A stretch of DNA of 61,808 nt from Clostridia bacterium. Lineage in GTDB: Bacteria > Bacillota > Clostridia > Oscillospirales > CAG-272. A program made the translations under genes and the position numbers. Positions 59,138 through 61,808 of this stretch are shown here, piece after piece. The notes below the pieces were generated by a model that did not search any database, had not been told where the DNA came from, and saw only the letters and a list, made by a program, of their open reading frames with translations. The DNA lies in contig JAFVTV010000004.1 of assembly GCA_017502975.1 (NCBI GenBank), positions 1 through 61,808 on the forward strand. Direction: 5' to 3'. Position 1 is the stretch's first letter. Every line of letters starts with the position of its first letter.

Positions 59138-59995
59138 ATGGATATACAAAAGCTGAAATACTTTCATACAACCGCCCGACTGGAGCATATTACAAGGTCT
59201 TCTGAGGTGTTACACATTTCTCAGCCCTCGCTCACTCAAGCGATCCATTCGCTGGAAAGCGAGCTTGGTGTGCCGCTGTTTCAACGCGAGGGCAGGAAGG
59301 TAGCATTAACCGAGTTTGGCGTTTACCTCAAGCAGCGCTTAGATGTGTTACTACCAGAATTTGACCGCCTCACCATTGAAATGGAGGAATTAAAGCAATC
59401 GGTTACCAAAAAGGTAAGACTCAATATATTGGCGGCCTCCTCCTTTGTCATAAATGCGATCATGGAATACAAAAAGAAGAATTCGGAGGCGATCTTTGAT
59501 TTCGAGCAAAACGAAACAAAATATAACTGCGACATATTGATCACAACGAACGGCTTGAAAAGCGATCCGGAAAAGAAATATCTCCACCGTTGTGTGAAAA
59601 AGGAAAGCATTTATCTTGCGGTCCCGAAAAACTCCAAGTATGCACAGGTTTCATCTATTGATTTAAGCGCCGTAAAGGACGAAAGCTTTATTATGCTGTC
59701 CAGTACCCGCTTGTTCGGTGCAATATGCAGCAGATATTGCTCTATAGCAAGTTTTTATCCCAAGGTCATATTTGAATCCGATTCCCCTACCGCCGTGCAG
59801 AATATTATCAGTATGGGCGCGGGGATCGCATTTTGGCCCGAGTATTCATGGGGCAAGCTTCACGATAAGAATTTGAAGCTCGTCACCATTGCCGATCCCG
59901 TCTGTGAACGGGATCTGATCGTAGAGCTGCACGAGAGACACCCCAGATCCATCTATGCAGAGGATTTTTATAATTTTCTGATCAATAAACTATAA
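59138..59995 (+). CDS. LysR-family transcriptional regulator
   Basis: 285 aa. The ATG at 59138 (MDIQKLKYFHTTARLEHITR) follows GGAGG; the longer frame starts inside the promoter. Winged helix at residues 1-60, with SSEVLHISQPSLTQAIHSLE and SELGVPLFQREGRKVALTEF; linker helix; then the two-lobed effector-binding domain with STRLFGAICSRYCSIASFYP and MGAGIAFWPEYSWGK. Related to CynR/YybE-type LysR proteins. Divergent from the SemiSWEET/SGNH-like operon and probably its regulator. Confidence 0.92.
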   Translation: MDIQKLKYFHTTARLEHITRSSEVLHISQPSLTQAIHSLESELGVPLFQREGRKVALTEFGVYLKQRLDVLLPEFDRLTIEMEELKQSVTKKVRLNILAASSFVINAIMEYKKKNSEAIFDFEQNETKYNCDILITTNGLKSDPEKKYLHRCVKKESIYLAVPKNSKYAQVSSIDLSAVKDESFIMLSSTRLFGAICSRYCSIASFYPKVIFESDSPTAVQNIISMGAGIAFWPEYSWGKLHDKNLKLVTIADPVCERDLIVELHERHPRSIYAEDFYNFLINKL

Positions 59996-60000
59996 GAATA

Positions 60001-60039
60001 GGGGTAGAATCCTCACGAAAATGTGAGAATTCTACCCCC
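60001..60039 (+). terminator. Terminator of the LysR gene
   Basis: GGGGTAGAAT and CTCAC pair with GTGAG and ATTCTACCCC, one mismatch, 6-nt loop; it starts 6 nt after the stop. Confidence 0.85.
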
Positions 60040-60055
60040 AAAAATGTTTGTTTTT

Positions 60056-60231
60056 AAGTTCACTTCCCGCTCGTGCGGCGAAAAGTGGCATTTGCATCTT
60101 TTTATTTTCACTCTGAAAAATGGCATGAAAAAACCCCGGAAGCCTTGTGGCGTCTGGGGGTTCGTGACCAGCATCTATTTCGGTCACATTAAAAACAACT
60201 CTTGCACCTCCCCCTCTGGGGACGGAGAGGG
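60056..60231 (+). repeat. Direct repeat, left copy
   Basis: ~176 bp homologous to 61631-61808 in the same orientation. The last ~59 bp (from ATCTATTTCGGTCACATT to GGGGACGGAGAGGG) are identical in both. Includes TTCACTTCCCG and CGGCGTCTGGGG-like blocks. Codes for nothing convincing. It is followed at 60232-60445 by TGTCAC/GTGACA and ATTTTGCC/GGCAAAAT hairpins and no gene. Confidence 0.85.
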
Positions 60232-60445
60232 GGATGTCACGGAGTGACAGGGGGTGTGGGTGGGCGGTTGGGGGAGTATATTGTCTTTTTCATTCGGGTT
60301 ATTTGCTGCTTTTCGGGCATGACACGAAAAGCGACGCAATATTTTGCCTTCGGCAAAATGGACCCCGACGCACGCGGCACAATAACCTTTTGTTAACTAT
60401 CAAAATTTTAAAATATCGCGTGTTCTTTGCCACTCACTGCACCCG

Positions 60446-60562
60446 CGTGCTCGGTTCATGCGACCAGAGGTCGCCCCATGCGACTCCTTCGCATGGTTCA
60501 AATCCCACCCGCGCTCTCGCGAGCAAAACGAAAAAAGCACCCCCAAGGGGTGCTTTTCATTT
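60446..60562 (+). repeat. Interspersed repeat, copy 2
   Basis: Matches 57665-57780: CATGCGACCAGAGGTCGCCC, CATGCGACTCCTTCGCATGG, TTCAAATCCC and a hairpin AAAAGCACCCC/GGGGTGCTTTT near 60535-60557. Together with the left direct repeat it fills the 697-bp gap 59996-60692. Confidence 0.75.
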
Positions 60563-60692
60563 TGTGCAAGGGCTATAAAAAGATATTTTTGTGGAGCACT
60601 TACGGCATTTTAACCTCACAAGCCATCTTCTTTATAAGTTTAAAAACCTTATTTCCAACAGCAACTTCTGTCAGATATATTTTCGCCTGTTA

Positions 60693-61526
60693 TCATATCA
60701 AACGCCGCTTATTGGCTAAACATTCTCCGTCAAACATTATATAACTGTAGCAATCATCACTAAGCCCCGCCTCAATTGTGTGCCCGTCTACAACTGCGCT
60801 GAGATTGTGAGCAAACTCCAAAACTCCTTTTTTCTCATCATAAACAATGCCGTTTATCACAAGTTCGTTGACGCTTTTAACCCTACGGTAGCAAATTTCA
60901 TAGTCCTCCACACGCGCCTCAAGTAAGATTCTAACTTTAACCAAACGGTCTGCACGTCTGACAGGATTGTCGTCTACTCCACTCTTGCGGCGTTTTGCCT
61001 TTTTCGCGTGCTTTTCGCTCTCCTTTTTCTTTTCCCCCGAAGAAACAAGACCGTATATTATAAAGAACACACCGCTAAAGCAGACAACCACCCCTATCGC
61101 TATGTATCCGTTGTCATAGTCATCTAACGCCGCCTGCGACTCTTCAAAATTCAAAATTTCTCTTGATCCCGCCATGATTTCAACAACATAGTCATTATTG
61201 GGATTGACTAAAATATCAAGCTTCGTTCCCTTTTCTAGCGAGCTCATCGTGTCAGCGAATTCCTGCGTTTCGGTGTGTGGGAATACATCATACGATGATC
61301 CGTCTGTGAAAATTATCGTCCTATAATTATCCCAAACGTCATACTCCTCAAACTCACCCGAATAAGCAACCGCCGCCGAGCGCGGAATGGGCTTGTTTTC
61401 AATTTGTGTCAGGGCAAAAAACGCACCGAAAAGGATCGCCAAAATTCCGACGATGATCGCGCCCATCTTGGATTCCAAAACACTATCCGCCCAAGACTGT
61501 CTATCTGAAAAACGCCTATTTTTCAT
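60693..61526 (-). CDS. Two-helix membrane protein of unknown family
   Basis: 277 aa, not recognised. The ATG at 61526 (MKNRRFSDRQSWADSVLESK) has GGTGG 9 nt upstream. Helix 1 ~22-42 (GAIIVGILAILFGAFFALTQ), an extracytoplasmic ~100-residue domain (GEFEEYDVWDNYRTIIFTDG, NPNNDYVVEIMAGS), helix 2 ~140-163 (YIAIGVVVCFSGVFFIIYGL), a strongly basic segment (GEKKKESEKHAKKAKRRKSG) and a cytoplasmic C-terminal domain. The layout recalls DUF3592-like proteins but motifs are lacking. It has its own promoter and lies between ~176-bp direct repeats, so it may be a mobile or duplicated cassette. Confidence 0.75.
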   Translation of the reverse strand: MKNRRFSDRQSWADSVLESKMGAIIVGILAILFGAFFALTQIENKPIPRSAAVAYSGEFEEYDVWDNYRTIIFTDGSSYDVFPHTETQEFADTMSSLEKGTKLDILVNPNNDYVVEIMAGSREILNFEESQAALDDYDNGYIAIGVVVCFSGVFFIIYGLVSSGEKKKESEKHAKKAKRRKSGVDDNPVRRADRLVKVRILLEARVEDYEICYRRVKSVNELVINGIVYDEKKGVLEFAHNLSAVVDGHTIEAGLSDDCYSYIMFDGECLANKRRLI

Positions 61527-61558
61527 AGCGGAGCACCACCTTTATTATTAATGAGATA

Positions 61559-61587
61559 ATTATAGCATAAAAACGCTCTTTTGTAAA
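61559..61587 (-). promoter_or_regulatory. Promoter of the two-helix membrane protein
   Basis: Minus strand: TTTACA (61587-61582), 17-bp spacer, TATAAT (61564-61559). Confidence 0.8.
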
Positions 61588-61630
61588 GAATGTTATGCGC
61601 CCTCAAACTCGTAACCAAGGCGCGTGGCGC

Positions 61631-61808
61631 AAGGTTCATTTCCCGTCCCTTTGGCGAAAAATGGCTTTGGCATCTATTTATTTTACACCGTGGGAATGAT
61701 ATGAAAAGCCCCGAAAGCCGTGGCGGCGTCTGGGGTTTCGTGACCTGCAATCTATTTCGGTCACATTAAAAACAACTCTTGCACCTCCCCCTCTGGGGAC
61801 GGAGAGGG
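61631..61808 (+). repeat. Direct repeat, right copy (runs off the edge)
   Basis: Partner of 60056-60231. The window ends inside the conserved block GGGGACGGAGAGGG, so the true end is not visible. Confidence 0.85.

Noticed and set aside
60202-60744. Overlapping short frames such as those encoding HATPSHGSNPT-like peptides
   Set aside because: They lie inside the interspersed repeats, lack start signals and occur in each repeat copy.

Overview
The window reads as chromosomal DNA of a low-to-mid GC Gram-positive Firmicute of class Clostridia, probably an uncultured gut lineage. The support is the glgB-glgC-glgD-glgA-glgP order with the Firmicutes-type GlgD subunit, the Bacillus-like blocks holB-ricT-trmN6-rsmI, rimP-nusA-ylxR-ylxQ-infB and yybS-gdpP-rplI-dnaB, AGGAGG-type ribosome binding sites, consensus sigma-A promoters, a split MetH, 2-hydroxyacyl-CoA dehydratase activator proteins and a BspA-type leucine-rich-repeat protein. 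No sporulation, phage, CRISPR, rRNA or intact tRNA gene was recognised. The lineage is inferred from gene content only.

Layout. 1-7.2 kb (minus): glycogen operon. 7.4-13.9 kb (mostly plus): DNA polymerase III delta', RicT, a small ferredoxin under a palindromic promoter, tRNA and rRNA methyltransferases, an amidase, and an aspartate-semialdehyde dehydrogenase split by one extra C. 13.9-15.6 kb: a modular interspersed repeat and two small membrane proteins, one with a Cys-Asp tail. 15.6-21.2 kb (minus): rimP-nusA-ylxR-ylxQ-infB-NUDIX. 21.5-30.3 kb (plus): yybS-like, gdpP, rplI, dnaB, tilS, ftsH. 30.4-34.6 kb: a large activase-like iron-sulfur ATPase and a dehydratase-like partner. 34.7-35.7 kb: an unrecognised three-gene cassette. 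36.1-40.0 kb (minus): metF, the separate MetH activation domain, metH. 40.1-45.1 kb: a GH78-like glycosidase, an RpiB-like isomerase and two SGNH esterases, divergent from an AraC regulator. 45.2-48.3 kb (minus): uraA-upp and a 3-hydroxyacyl-CoA dehydrogenase.

48.7-61.8 kb reads as more AT-rich and accessory. It holds a MerR regulator joined through three membrane helices to a large Cys-repeat and leucine-rich-repeat ectodomain, an iron alcohol dehydrogenase, a lipoprotein with a related Cys module, a decayed second copy of the MerR head that keeps the same 19-bp-spacer promoter, an ECF sigma/anti-sigma/YfjL-like operon, a SemiSWEET plus degenerate SGNH pair opposite a LysR regulator, and several repeat families.

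How it works together. The first two thirds is housekeeping: carbon storage, DNA replication, translation and transcription factors, c-di-AMP turnover, tRNA and rRNA modification, methionine and folate metabolism, and uracil salvage. The accessory end appears devoted to sensing and surface functions. The most unusual item is the MerR-transmembrane-LRR protein with its matching operators at 52.2 and 54.7 kb: a possible one-component receptor that would read an extracellular signal and act directly on DNA.
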